Made by a program: the position numbers and the translations under genes. From contig DAOTWP010000035.1 in assembly GCA_034435675.1 (NCBI GenBank), positions 5,792 to 69,791 on the forward strand: a stretch of DNA of 64,000 bases, given 5' to 3'. Below, piece by piece: positions 17,072-26,472 of this stretch (position 1 is the first letter of the stretch; each line of letters begins with the position of its first letter). The notes below the pieces were generated by a model that worked only from the letters and a program-made list of their open reading frames with translations, was not told the origin of the DNA and ran no database searches. This DNA is from DAOTWP01 sp034435675. Lineage in GTDB: Bacteria > Chloroflexota > Anaerolineae > Aggregatilineales > Phototrophicaceae.

Positions 17072-18424
17072 TCAGAACATTGCGCCGCCTGAGGTCATCA
17101 TGCCGAACATATTCAGCAGGTCAGTCAGCAGCCCTTCAAGGAACAGCGACAGCAGGAAAGCGATCGGAATCATGGCGACGTAACCAATTGTCACCGCGCC
17201 GACCCCCCGCGCAATGTCAATGCGGTGGGTGTCGGTGGTCTGTTTGGCTACCCATGCAGCTTGCAGCAGGAACAACACGAATGCCAGCATCAGCGTAATC
17301 GCGTCGCCAGTCGTGGTTGATGCGCCAGAGTCGAACCCGCTGCTGCTGCCCATCATTGCCGCCAGTCCTGCTGCCAGCCGGATGATGAAGATCAGGATGA
17401 AGGGATAGTAGACGCTGAGAATCAGCAGGAACGCCGCGCCCGCCGTATACGCCGTCAAAACGGTGGGCCAGAAGGGCGTCATCACAATGGTGACGATAAT
17501 CGCTGCCAGCGAGGCAAGCAGCAGGATGGTCAGAAAGCGGGTAACGCGCATCATCAGTGTGGGCAGTTTGCCGGTGCCTTTGAACACCAGCCGCGCCGCA
17601 AAATGAGTCACCAGAATTTGCGCGATGATGCCAGTGATGGACAGCAGAGTCAGCGGGATAAACTGCGGGATGCTCTGAACGATGAATTCGCCAATGCCCG
17701 CCTGGAATTCTTCCTGCGGAATATCGGCACCGAACATAAAGCCCAGCAAGGTGGTAAACAGCCACAGAATTAGCGCGAGCGTGACGAGCGGTCCCACCGT
17801 GATAGTGAACGACAGAATTGCCGTCCACAGCCCCGCGCCGAACCAGTCGGAGTCCTGCTGGGTCTGGTCAACCTTGCCCTTTTTCAGCTTTTCGATCCCG
17901 CCGCCCTGATTCACGCCCATGTCGCCGCCAACAATCGCCGCGATTGCTGACTGTCCGGTCAAGCCGGTAATAGTGGATGCCAGACTGATTGTGTAAGGAT
18001 CGGTTTTGAGCGCGGGGTTGAGTGCAAACGCTTTCTGAAGCTGTTTGATCGCCTTTTCATTTTCGTCGCGCAAATGATAATCCATCGCGGCGCTGACATT
18101 CTGTTTGGCGCGTTCCTCCTGCTGCGGGGTAATCGCCGCGCCGCGTGGCGCTGACGCCGCTTCCGGCTGGCGCTTGCTTTTTTCAGGTGCTGCCAGCAGT
18201 GCGGCGCTGGCCCCATCACTCCCACCCGTGCCGTTGTGTTTCTGGATATAGCGCCCGGCTTTAAGCGCCATATCGCGTACTTCGGGATCGCTGTCGGTCT
18301 TGTAGACGGTTGCCAGTGGCTTGAGCGCGTCGGGGTCTTTGCTTTGCGCAATCTGTTTGATCGCGGCAATACGCTGTGCGGGATCTGGATGGTCAAGCTG
18401 GCGCAGTAACTGTTGGATGATCAT
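17072..18424 (-). CDS. HEAT-repeat protein with Yip1-like membrane domain (paralogue 3 of 3)
   Basis: The 450-residue product shares the layout of the preceding paralogue: HEAT-like module (HPDPAQRIAAIKQIAQ and DSDPEVRDMALKAGRYI), an Ala/Lys-rich linker, the TPR-like module ending in TGLTGQSAIAAIVGG, then five or six membrane helices (~195-445) with the shared AARLVFKGTGKLPTLM loop between helices. GAGGAAC seven bases before the ATG at 18424 supports the start. It is first in the three-gene array. A role in membrane organisation or as a receptor-like scaffold is conceivable but unproven. Confidence 0.8.
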   Translation of the reverse strand: MIIQQLLRQLDHPDPAQRIAAIKQIAQSKDPDALKPLATVYKTDSDPEVRDMALKAGRYIQKHNGTGGSDGASAALLAAPEKSKRQPEAASAPRGAAITPQQEERAKQNVSAAMDYHLRDENEKAIKQLQKAFALNPALKTDPYTISLASTITGLTGQSAIAAIVGGDMGVNQGGGIEKLKKGKVDQTQQDSDWFGAGLWTAILSFTITVGPLVTLALILWLFTTLLGFMFGADIPQEEFQAGIGEFIVQSIPQFIPLTLLSITGIIAQILVTHFAARLVFKGTGKLPTLMMRVTRFLTILLLASLAAIIVTIVMTPFWPTVLTAYTAGAAFLLILSVYYPFILIFIIRLAAGLAAMMGSSSGFDSGASTTTGDAITLMLAFVLFLLQAAWVAKQTTDTHRIDIARGVGAVTIGYVAMIPIAFLLSLFLEGLLTDLLNMFGMMTSGGAMF

Positions 18425-18588
18425 AAATTGTTCCTCTGTTGATGATGCAGCGCTGCCCCGGCTGGCTTCGATTCAATATAAGCGATAAGCGCCAGCGAAG
18501 GCGGCTCGAATAATTGTGCAGCAGATGCTATTGCATTTGTCTAATTCCATTGTGCGTATTCTTGCGCTAGAACACAATTTAACTTGTG

Positions 18589-19164
18589 TTAAGATTTCAA
18601 CAGGGTAACCTTTGCTTCATGCTGGTAATGCGGTCCCGCAGGGCTGAGTACACTAGATACCAGATAAAAGGAATCCACAGGCATGGTTTCTGTGCGAAAG
18701 CGCGCGTGTACCGCCAGAAAAGCGTCCACCTGGGGCAGGGGACGATCTGTTTGCAGTCGCGCCAGCGTGATATGTGGACTGAATGGCTTGGTTTCCGGCG
18801 GAAAGCCCAGCGCCACGACTGCCGCTTCGATATCGCGCTGAAGCTGCGCCAGCGCTGGCGGGACCTCCACCCCGACCCACAGCACGCGCGGCGGACCGAG
18901 CCGTCTGGCAGCTTTGCCGGACTGCGAGACTTCCGGGAAGCGCCCTGTGCCGTGCAGCCGCAGGTCAAAGGCGCTGCCCTGCACTGCTGCCAGCGCTGCT
19001 TTGATTTTCTCCAACCGCGCCGGCTCAATGCCGTCACCGATGAAGCGCAGCGTCAGGTGCAGCTGGTCGCGCCCCACCCAGCGCGCCGTCGGTATCTCGC
19101 TGCGCAGCCGGGCAAGCTGGTCTTTGACCGAGTCGGGAAAATCAATCGCCACAAACAGTCGCAT
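18589..19164 (-). CDS. thpR: RNA 2',3'-cyclic phosphodiesterase (2H family)
   Basis: Opens 2',3'-cyclic phosphate ends of RNA; known homologues also join tRNA halves in vitro. Both 2H catalytic boxes are present: LHLTLRF near residue 43 and PHITLARL near residue 130. The product has 191 residues, the normal size. The ATG at 19164 follows AGGGGGA by three to four bases, which fits better than the in-frame start at 19200. It is divergent from the penicillin-binding protein gene, with about 96 bp between them. Confidence 0.92.
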   Translation of the reverse strand: MRLFVAIDFPDSVKDQLARLRSEIPTARWVGRDQLHLTLRFIGDGIEPARLEKIKAALAAVQGSAFDLRLHGTGRFPEVSQSGKAARRLGPPRVLWVGVEVPPALAQLQRDIEAAVVALGFPPETKPFSPHITLARLQTDRPLPQVDAFLAVHARFRTETMPVDSFYLVSSVLSPAGPHYQHEAKVTLLKS

Positions 19165-19260
19165 TATTCCCCCTGTGTACGCAGGTATGCTGTTCAACAC
19201 GTCCGATTATAGCCTAATCGTAGGGCAAGCGCCTCGCATGGGGCGGCGTGCTGCTTTACA

Positions 19261-21813
19261 ATGGGCGCTATGAAAACCCTGTGGAGTCACCTCAAGAATG
19301 CGCGCCGCCGCCGCAAAATTCTGTACGGATTTGTGGCGTTTGTGACTGTCTTCGTGGTGTTCATTTACTTCTACGTCTTCCATGACCTGCCCTCGATTGA
19401 CCGCCTTGAAGCGGGGTTGCAGCTCCCCTCCACACGCATCTATGACCGGCACGGCGCACTGCTGTATGAAATTCTGCCTGAAGGTGCAAACAGCGGGCGC
19501 AGTACGTTTATCCCGCTGGAGGAAATCCCACAGCACTGTGTGAACGCCATCATCGCCACGGAGGACGCCAACTTTTATGCGCATCCCGGCGTTGATTTTG
19601 TCGGCGTTGCCCGTGCGCTGTGGATCAACCTGCGCGGCGGCGAAGTGCTTGCCGGGGGCAGCACGATCACGCAGCAGCTTGTGCGCATCCTGTTGTTTGA
19701 CCCGGCGCAGCGGGTGGAACGCAGCCTACAGCGCAAACTGCGCGAAATGGTGCTGGCGATTCAGCTTCAAGGGCGCTACAGCAAGGACGAAATCCTGGAG
19801 CTGTATCTGAACCAGGTTTACTTTGGCAATCTCGCTTATGGTATTGAAGCAGCGGCACAGGCATATTTTGGCAAATCCGCGCGTGATCTGTCCCTCGCGG
19901 AGTGCGCGCTGCTGGCGGGCTTACCGCAGCAGCCCGCCAGCTATGATCCACTGACCAACCGCGAAGCTGCCAGAGACCGCCAGCAGGTAGTGCTGGGGCT
20001 GATGGCGCAAAACGGTATGATTACGCAGGCACAGGCAGACAGTGCCTTTAACGATGCCTTGCAGTTCGCTGCCAGCCCATTTCCGATTGCTGCGCCGCAT
20101 GCCGTGATGGCAGTCTGGACGCAGTTGGAGCGCCGCTTCCCGGAGCAGCTTTACCGCGAAGGTCTGACGGTCTACACCAGCATTGATCTGAACTGGACAC
20201 GACTGGCGCAGAACATCAGCAGCGAACAGCTTTACCGGCTGAATCACCCTGCCGATGGCAGTCGTGTCGCCGCGAACGCGAACAACGCTGCGCTGGTGGC
20301 GCTGAACCCGCACACCGGCGAAGTGTATGTGCTGCTGGGCAGCCCTGATTATTTTGACGAAAGCATTGATGGCGCGGTCAATGCAGCACTGGCACTGCGC
20401 CAGCCAGGCAGCGCGCTGAAGCCGTTCACCTATGCGGCAGCGCTGGATCCGCAGTTACACCAGCCATGGACGGCAGCCACGATGGTGCTGGATGTTTCGA
20501 CGCCGTTTATCACGCGCCAGCTTGCCGGTTATACTCCGGCGAACTTCGGCTTTGCTGAACATGGTCCGGTGCTGGTGCGCGAGGCGCTGAGCAGTTCATA
20601 TAACATCCCGGCGGTGCTGGCGTTGCAGTATGTTGGACTGCCCGCCTTTATTGATCTGGCCGGCAATGCCGGGTTAGAGACACTGGTGACTAATCCGCGT
20701 GTTGATCTTGCGGTTACGCTGGGCGGCGGCGAGGTGCGCCTGCTTGACCTGACGCAGGCTTACAGCATCTTTCCCAACGGCGGCTATCGCGTTGAGCCGG
20801 TGCTGATTACGCGCGTAGAAGCTGCCTCCGGCGTGGTGCTGTACTCGTGGGAGCCGCCGCGCCCGACACAGCGCATCATTGATGCGCGGGTGGCATATAT
20901 CATTACAGACATCCTCAGCGACAACAACGCGCGTATTCCCGGTTTTGGCGAACACAGTGTGATGAATATTGGGCGGCCTGCCGCCGCGAAGACCGGTACC
21001 ACGACCAATTTCCGCGACAACTGGATCGTTGGTTATACGCCTGATCTGGTGGTGGGTGTATGGGTCGGCAATGCCAACAACGTGCCCATGCGCGATATGA
21101 CGGGCATCAGTGGCGCGGGACCCATCTGGCATCAGTTCATGCGGCAGGTGCTGGTTGGTACGCCCGAACGCGATTTCGACGAGCCGCCGGGCATCGTGCG
21201 TGCCGAGGTCTGCGCTCTCAGCGGGCTGCTGCCCACGCCGTACTGCCCGCACACGCAGGTCGAATTGTTCATTCCGGGTACTGTGCCAACTACCTATGAT
21301 AACCTGTACCAGCCTTTCCTGATTGACAGCCGCAGCGGTGAGCCTGCGACTGCCAGCACCCCGCCGGAATTTGCCGTCGAACAGGTCTTGATTGTGCTGC
21401 CGCAGGAAGCGCGCAGTTGGGGCGAACGCAACGGTTTTCCCGCGCCGCCGGTGGGCGCTGCTGTGCAAGCGCCGGACGCGGATTCCGGTTTGCGCCTGCT
21501 GCACCCCGACCCGTTCACCATCTACGAGCTTTCGCCCGTGCTGCCGCAGGAAACACAACGCATTCGTTTTGAAGTGGGCGCGCCGCCGGGCACACAGTCG
21601 GTGACCTACATTCTCAATGGGCAGGCGCTGGGCACGGTCAGCGCGGAACCCTGGGCGCTGTGGTGGACGCTGGCGTTAGGGAGCTATACGCTTGAGGCGC
21701 AGGCTGTGCTGCTGGATGGCAGCATACAGACCACGCTGCCGCTGAGCTTTACGGTAGCGGATTATGTGCCGCCGGAACAGCGTCCGGCGCTGGGCGCAAG
21801 CGCGGATAACTGA
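19261..21813 (+). CDS. Bifunctional peptidoglycan synthase, PBP1C-like
   Basis: Inner-membrane enzyme with glycosyltransferase (GT51) and transpeptidase activities. A basic N-terminus and a TM at ~19-40 come first. GT51 motifs: EDANFYAHPG (Glu101), GGSTITQQL, and LELYLNQVYFG. Transpeptidase motifs: SALK (Ser384, Lys387), SSSYN, and KTGT (Lys577). The C-terminal ~200 residues contain CALSGLLPTPYC and a beta domain (VTYILNGQALG), features of PBP1C rather than PBP1A. The length of 850 residues fits. An alternative ATG lies nine bases downstream; neither has a clear ribosome site. Confidence 0.93.
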   Translation: MGAMKTLWSHLKNARRRRKILYGFVAFVTVFVVFIYFYVFHDLPSIDRLEAGLQLPSTRIYDRHGALLYEILPEGANSGRSTFIPLEEIPQHCVNAIIATEDANFYAHPGVDFVGVARALWINLRGGEVLAGGSTITQQLVRILLFDPAQRVERSLQRKLREMVLAIQLQGRYSKDEILELYLNQVYFGNLAYGIEAAAQAYFGKSARDLSLAECALLAGLPQQPASYDPLTNREAARDRQQVVLGLMAQNGMITQAQADSAFNDALQFAASPFPIAAPHAVMAVWTQLERRFPEQLYREGLTVYTSIDLNWTRLAQNISSEQLYRLNHPADGSRVAANANNAALVALNPHTGEVYVLLGSPDYFDESIDGAVNAALALRQPGSALKPFTYAAALDPQLHQPWTAATMVLDVSTPFITRQLAGYTPANFGFAEHGPVLVREALSSSYNIPAVLALQYVGLPAFIDLAGNAGLETLVTNPRVDLAVTLGGGEVRLLDLTQAYSIFPNGGYRVEPVLITRVEAASGVVLYSWEPPRPTQRIIDARVAYIITDILSDNNARIPGFGEHSVMNIGRPAAAKTGTTTNFRDNWIVGYTPDLVVGVWVGNANNVPMRDMTGISGAGPIWHQFMRQVLVGTPERDFDEPPGIVRAEVCALSGLLPTPYCPHTQVELFIPGTVPTTYDNLYQPFLIDSRSGEPATASTPPEFAVEQVLIVLPQEARSWGERNGFPAPPVGAAVQAPDADSGLRLLHPDPFTIYELSPVLPQETQRIRFEVGAPPGTQSVTYILNGQALGTVSAEPWALWWTLALGSYTLEAQAVLLDGSIQTTLPLSFTVADYVPPEQRPALGASADN

Positions 21814-21829
21814 ACCACGGGTGTGGCAA

Positions 21830-23233
21830 TTACGCCACCACCGCCGCATGTTCGGTCAGGTCGGGGCTAGGTGTCAGCGGCAGGTGAACCGTGAAAATAG
21901 CGCCCTCGCCGGGAGTGCTCTCTACATCAATTGTCCCGCCATGCCAGGCAACCGCATCGCGGACGATGCTCAACCCCAAGCCCATGCCGCTGACTTCATC
22001 AATGTTGCTGCTGCGGAAGAACGGCTCAAAAATGCGTTCCTGATCGGGCTCCGGCACGCCGATACCCTCGTCGCGCACACTCAGCAGGCAGTCCTGTGCT
22101 TTTTGCCGGACGCTTACGGTGATTGTCGAACCGGCAGGGGAATATTTGACGGCATTTGACAGCAGGTTGTCAATCATCGTCATGACCAGCCCCTCATCAC
22201 CGGCAATCGTGTATTCCCGGCGGTCTGCTTCAAGCACAATGGTATGCTGGATGCCTTCTGCCTGCCGGAATTCGTCCAGCAGCGTCTGGCACAGGCGCAC
22301 CAGATCAAAACGACTGCGGGTGCTCCGGCTTTGCGGCGCCTGGGCACTGCGCACCACATACGCCATGTCTTCCAGCATTCTGGTTAACCGGCGGATTTCG
22401 CGGCGAATCTTCTGAATGTGCTCCTGCCGCTTTGCCGGGTTCATGCGGTCAAAGTAATGTTCCAGCAGTTCGCCTGATGTGCTGATGACTGTCAGCGGGG
22501 TGCGAAACTCGTGCGAGATGCGCACCATCATCTTGCTTTTCAGTTCGCTCAATTCCTGCTCTTTTTGCAGTGCCACGCGCAGATGTTCCTGCTCGCGCAG
22601 CGCTTCCTCTGCCTGTTTGCGCCGCGTAATATCGCGCGAAGACGCGACAATGCGAAATTCGACCCCCAGCGTTTTGGGGACGAACTGGTAATGGGTTTCC
22701 ATCCAGACATAGTGCCCGTCCTTATGCAGCATGCGCTGCTCAACACGCTTGAAGCTGCTCAGGCTGGCGGACTGGCTGATGTCAGCGCTCAGGCGATCAT
22801 CCGGGTGAATCAGGGCAGTGCCCAGCGCGATAAATTCTTCGGGAGAATATCCCAGCAGTTTCTCGCATGCGGGGGTCACATAAAGCAGGTTGCTGTCCCC
22901 CGTATAGAGCGCAATCATGTCACTGGTATTTTCTGCCAGCAGGCGGAAGCGCAGTTCACTCGCGGCAACCAGCGTCTGCTGCTCACGATCCGCGCGGCGG
23001 TTGTAGTACAGATGGATAGGCAGCACCGTGATGAGCATGGCCAGGAAAGTGACTGGACTGGGCAGCAGCGGGTTCAGCACCAGAAAGACGGTCAGCGGCA
23101 GCAGCAGATAAAGCGCCAGCAGCCAGCGGGAAATGCGGGTGTTGCTGCGCAGTTCGCCGCGCTGTAGATGATCCATCGCTTCAGCCAGTCGTTTGCGAAC
23201 GCTGAGGCGATGATGGCGAGAAGATGGAATCAT
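21830..23233 (-). CDS. Membrane sensor histidine kinase with PAS domain
   Basis: Two membrane helices (~35-72) precede a PAS domain (~95-210, MIALYTGDSNLLYVTP and a PAC end at SSRDITRRK), a coiled linker, the phospho-acceptor His in RISHEFRTPLT, and an ATPase domain with N box (MIDNLLSNAVKYSP), G1 (VRDEGIGVP), F box (FEPFFRS) and G2 (GMGLGLSIV). All catalytic elements are present. No cognate response regulator is adjacent; the only nearby receiver (29.2 kb) lacks the acceptor Asp. A perfect TATAAT in minus-strand sense (bases 23283-23278) probably belongs to its promoter. The gene is convergent with the PBP gene, 16 bp apart. Confidence 0.93.
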   Translation of the reverse strand: MIPSSRHHRLSVRKRLAEAMDHLQRGELRSNTRISRWLLALYLLLPLTVFLVLNPLLPSPVTFLAMLITVLPIHLYYNRRADREQQTLVAASELRFRLLAENTSDMIALYTGDSNLLYVTPACEKLLGYSPEEFIALGTALIHPDDRLSADISQSASLSSFKRVEQRMLHKDGHYVWMETHYQFVPKTLGVEFRIVASSRDITRRKQAEEALREQEHLRVALQKEQELSELKSKMMVRISHEFRTPLTVISTSGELLEHYFDRMNPAKRQEHIQKIRREIRRLTRMLEDMAYVVRSAQAPQSRSTRSRFDLVRLCQTLLDEFRQAEGIQHTIVLEADRREYTIAGDEGLVMTMIDNLLSNAVKYSPAGSTITVSVRQKAQDCLLSVRDEGIGVPEPDQERIFEPFFRSSNIDEVSGMGLGLSIVRDAVAWHGGTIDVESTPGEGAIFTVHLPLTPSPDLTEHAAVVA

Positions 23234-23345
23234 AAGACTACCGTTTGGAATTTCCAGAAAGAGCTTCGCACACCATCATTATACGCAATCTTCTCTCAAT
23301 TATCGTTGATGTTTGTTGGATGCCCGGCAGGCGCGCAGACGATAA

Positions 23346-23374
23346 TTGGCAATTGGGCGGGAGTGCGCCACAAT
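23346..23374 (+). promoter_or_regulatory. Candidate promoter for the 666-residue secreted protein
   Basis: TTGGCA (23346-23351), a 17-base spacer and CACAAT (23369-23374), 36 bp before the ATG at 23411. The 177-bp divergent spacer also holds the kinase -10 on the other strand. Confidence 0.4.
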
Positions 23375-23410
23375 AAGTGCGCAAAGCTCAGAGTTGGATA
23401 GGAGACGGTC

Positions 23411-25411
23411 ATGCGATTTCGACTGCTGCTGATACTCGGTGTGTGTTTGGCGGTACTGCTGGTTCTGCGCTCCGGGACGCTGGGTGCGGCACAGCCTGTC
23501 ATCGTCACGAACACACCTGCCGGTGGGGGGCAGCCTGTCCCGGTGACTGCGACTGCTACGGCGACCACCGGCGCACCTGTGTTCATTACTTTCACGCCCG
23601 ATCCTTCGCTGCCAACGCCAACAGTCACGCCCGCGCCAACGCTGCCGCCCGCGCTGCCAACCACTGCCGCGACCACTGTGCCGCTGCCCGCCCCGCCGCT
23701 TTCGCCAACGCGCTCACTCAATCTGCCGCCCACGTCGCTGGATCAGTATGCCCTGCGTTTGTGGCGCGAACCCGATCTGGTCGGGCTGCTGCTCGATTTG
23801 CTGGCGGAGTATGACCCGCGTGACATGGCACAGGTGCGTGCCGTGCAGCTTACGCTCTACGAACTGGAACGGCGTTTCCCCGGCGCCCCGCGTGATCTGC
23901 CGCTGCGCGAACAACTTGTGCAGGCGATGCTCTCCGCGCCACCCGGCAGTCTGGATTTGCGTGCCATCGTGCGCCCATATATTCTGCTGACGCTTGAAGC
24001 TGTCGGTGTTACCCAGCCGGGACTGCTCAGCTTCAGCGGTTTTCAGGTGCGCATTGACTCGTTCAACCTGGATGCACAGGGCGACCCCGATGCCCTGATT
24101 CATGCGGTCTACAGCACACCCGACGGCGTGCTGCGCTATGATGATTACTTCCTGGCAGCAGCCGGTCCGGGCGGGGTTTATCGTCTGCTGTCCGGTGTTG
24201 AACTGCTGCCTGCCGCGCCGTTGCGCGATGTGCGGGCGATCAGTGTGCAGCGCGTGGGGGATGTCAACGCAGATGGCGTTGACGAACTGGCACTAGTGCT
24301 GGAGCTTGGTGTGGCGAACCGGGAACTGCTCATTTTCAGTGGGCGCAGTGGCAGCATCAGCAGCCTGATTGTGCCGGGGCAGCGGATGCTTTTCGGCCAG
24401 CTTTTGGACTGGTCAACGGATGGCACGCAACTTCGCACCATCAATTACCGTTATCGCCCTTCAGTGTGGAACTGTATCGAAGAACTGCCGGTGAACTGGG
24501 GCTACAGCTTCAATTACTACCGTGTGGTGACTGATCCCTTAAGCCTGCCCAATTACACCCCGCAGAACAGCCCTGCCTGCCAGCTAGACGCGATTGCGCT
24601 GTTCACGCAGCCGCCCGCGCAGGCGATCAACACCATGCGCGCTGCCCTGCCCGCGTATGCCAGCGACAGTGCCGATGTCCGCCGCGCCCGCATGGTGCTG
24701 GCAATGCTCTATGTGCTGAATGGACAGCCTGATTTGGCGGAGCAGGAAGTCGCCACGCTGGAGGCGTTTGCCAGCGTGGACAACTGGCTGGCGGAGCAGA
24801 TTGCCGCATACCGGCTTGAAACCGCAGTGCCCAACAGCACGCCGGTAGAATTGTGTGCTGCGCTGCAAACTGCCAGCCAGTACGGGGCATGTGACCTGAA
24901 TCAACTGCTGGCGCGCCTGTTTACCGAAAATCCGCTGCGCCGCACTGCCTCATTGACCGACCAACTGCGCGCGCTGGGCATCCCGGTGCTTCGCACGGTC
25001 ATTATCAGCGAAGTGGGCAGGATTGATCGTGAGGCGGTCAACATCGCGCCGGGGGTGTGGTGGAGTTTCGCGCCGCTGAGCGACGACTTCTATACGGCAG
25101 CGCCGATTCCGCCGCCTCCGGGCTACGAACTGCGCCCGGAAGCGCCTGCTGAACTGCTGCCCTCCGCGGATGTTTATGACACACTGCTCGTCGAAAATGA
25201 TCCAGCCGGGGCGCTGCTGCGGCTTCAGAATCAGGTCGGGCGCAGCCCGGATGTGCCGGTTTCCGCAGAGGCATTGTATTTGTCTGCGCTGTGTTATGAC
25301 CTGCTGGGTGACCGGGGTAACGCGCGCAGCGGCTATTACGGCGTGTGGAGCGCCGCGCCGGATAGTATCTGGGGCAGGCTGGCAGCGGCACATCTTGAGC
25401 GGGTTCAATAA
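23411..25411 (+). CDS. Secreted/anchored protein with Pro-Thr linker and FG-GAP-like motif
   Basis: I do not recognise a defined family. A signal/anchor helix (residues 1-26) is followed by a ~90-residue Thr/Pro/Ala linker and a globular region. Near residue 280, the segment VGDVNADGVDELALV is an FG-GAP-like calcium-loop motif. The C-terminal third is helical and resembles TPR bookkeeping (LAMLYVLNGQPDLAEQEVATL; AEALYLSALCYDLLGDRGNA). AGGAGA sits five bases before the ATG. Similar architectures are common as surface proteins in filamentous Chloroflexota, but a role is not assignable. Confidence 0.75.
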   Translation: MRFRLLLILGVCLAVLLVLRSGTLGAAQPVIVTNTPAGGGQPVPVTATATATTGAPVFITFTPDPSLPTPTVTPAPTLPPALPTTAATTVPLPAPPLSPTRSLNLPPTSLDQYALRLWREPDLVGLLLDLLAEYDPRDMAQVRAVQLTLYELERRFPGAPRDLPLREQLVQAMLSAPPGSLDLRAIVRPYILLTLEAVGVTQPGLLSFSGFQVRIDSFNLDAQGDPDALIHAVYSTPDGVLRYDDYFLAAAGPGGVYRLLSGVELLPAAPLRDVRAISVQRVGDVNADGVDELALVLELGVANRELLIFSGRSGSISSLIVPGQRMLFGQLLDWSTDGTQLRTINYRYRPSVWNCIEELPVNWGYSFNYYRVVTDPLSLPNYTPQNSPACQLDAIALFTQPPAQAINTMRAALPAYASDSADVRRARMVLAMLYVLNGQPDLAEQEVATLEAFASVDNWLAEQIAAYRLETAVPNSTPVELCAALQTASQYGACDLNQLLARLFTENPLRRTASLTDQLRALGIPVLRTVIISEVGRIDREAVNIAPGVWWSFAPLSDDFYTAAPIPPPPGYELRPEAPAELLPSADVYDTLLVENDPAGALLRLQNQVGRSPDVPVSAEALYLSALCYDLLGDRGNARSGYYGVWSAAPDSIWGRLAAAHLERVQ

Positions 25412-25441
25412 CACAACCAGTTATCACAAGGAGTGCTTTCG

Positions 25442-26263
25442 GTGAAAATTGCACGTTTTACCTATCAGGGTGCGCTGCATCTTGGCGATGTGGTTGGGGA
25501 TTACGTTTATCCCTTTGCGGGAGCTGCCGACCTGCTGCCGGTCATTCGCAGCGGGCAGCTTCCCGCGCGCAGCGAAACCCAGCTTGCGCTGGCAGATGTG
25601 CAGCTAACTGCGCCGCTGTTTCCGGGCAAAGTCATTGCCGTCGGGCGCAATTATGCCGAACACGCTGCCGAACTGGGCAACGCGCTGCCAGAAAAACCGC
25701 TGTTGTTCGCGAAACTGCCCAGCAGCATTACCGCGCCGGACAGCCTGATTGCGTGGCGCACAGCGCAGTCGCAGCAGGTGGACTGGGAGTGTGAACTGGC
25801 AGTGGTGATCGGCAGGCGGGCACGCAATGTGCCGGAGTCCGCCGCGCTGGAGGTGATCTTTGGCTACACCGTCGCCAACGATGTCAGCGCGCGTGATTTG
25901 CAGAAAGCAGAGCCGCAGTGGCTGCGCGCCAAGAGTCTGGACACCTTTTGCCCATTGGGTCCGTGGGTTGTCACCCGCGACGAGATTGCCGACCCGCAGG
26001 CGCTGGCACTGCGCACGGTGGTTAACGATACAGTCATGCAGAACAGCAGCACTGCGCACATGATTTTCAAGGTTGCCACGCTGATCGCTTACTGTTCGCA
26101 GCAGTTCACGCTGGAACCGGGCGATTTGCTGTTGACGGGCACACCCGCCGGGGTGGGCAGCGGCATGCAGCCACCGCGTTACCTGCAGGATGGGGATGTC
26201 GTAACGGTTAGCGTTGAAGGGATCGGCGCGCTTCGCAATACCTGCCGGGTGTTGACTGATTGA
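25442..26263 (+). CDS. Fumarylacetoacetate hydrolase family protein
   Basis: Metal-dependent hydrolase/decarboxylase-type fold acting on 2-oxo or beta-dicarbonyl acids. Family signatures: VGRNYAEHAAELG, the metal-site DWECELAVVIGRRA, GYTVANDVSARDLQ, and the closing LLTGTPAGVGSGMQPP. The length of 273 residues matches the family. The GTG at 25442 is chosen because AAGGAG lies eight bases before it. It starts 30 bp after the preceding gene, so it may ride on the same transcript. The substrate (for example ureidoglycolate, acylpyruvate or oxaloacetate) cannot be fixed by sequence. Confidence 0.92.
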   Translation: MKIARFTYQGALHLGDVVGDYVYPFAGAADLLPVIRSGQLPARSETQLALADVQLTAPLFPGKVIAVGRNYAEHAAELGNALPEKPLLFAKLPSSITAPDSLIAWRTAQSQQVDWECELAVVIGRRARNVPESAALEVIFGYTVANDVSARDLQKAEPQWLRAKSLDTFCPLGPWVVTRDEIADPQALALRTVVNDTVMQNSSTAHMIFKVATLIAYCSQQFTLEPGDLLLTGTPAGVGSGMQPPRYLQDGDVVTVSVEGIGALRNTCRVLTD

Positions 26264-26472
26264 CCGGCGGTGCAGATGCAGGGAAAGCGGTGCGCAGCGG
26301 AGTTCGCCTTCCCGTGCGCGCTGCTGTCTGCGTGAAGGGGCGCACGGTGAACAGCCGGGTTGCGCCCCCGTTTCGGGCTGGTGGTGTATAATCCAGACCA
26401 GCAGACAGTAGCAGCAGTGGTCATATCCGGGCGTGGGCAGTCTTGCCCGCTAGCGTGTTCAGGGGGTGATTG

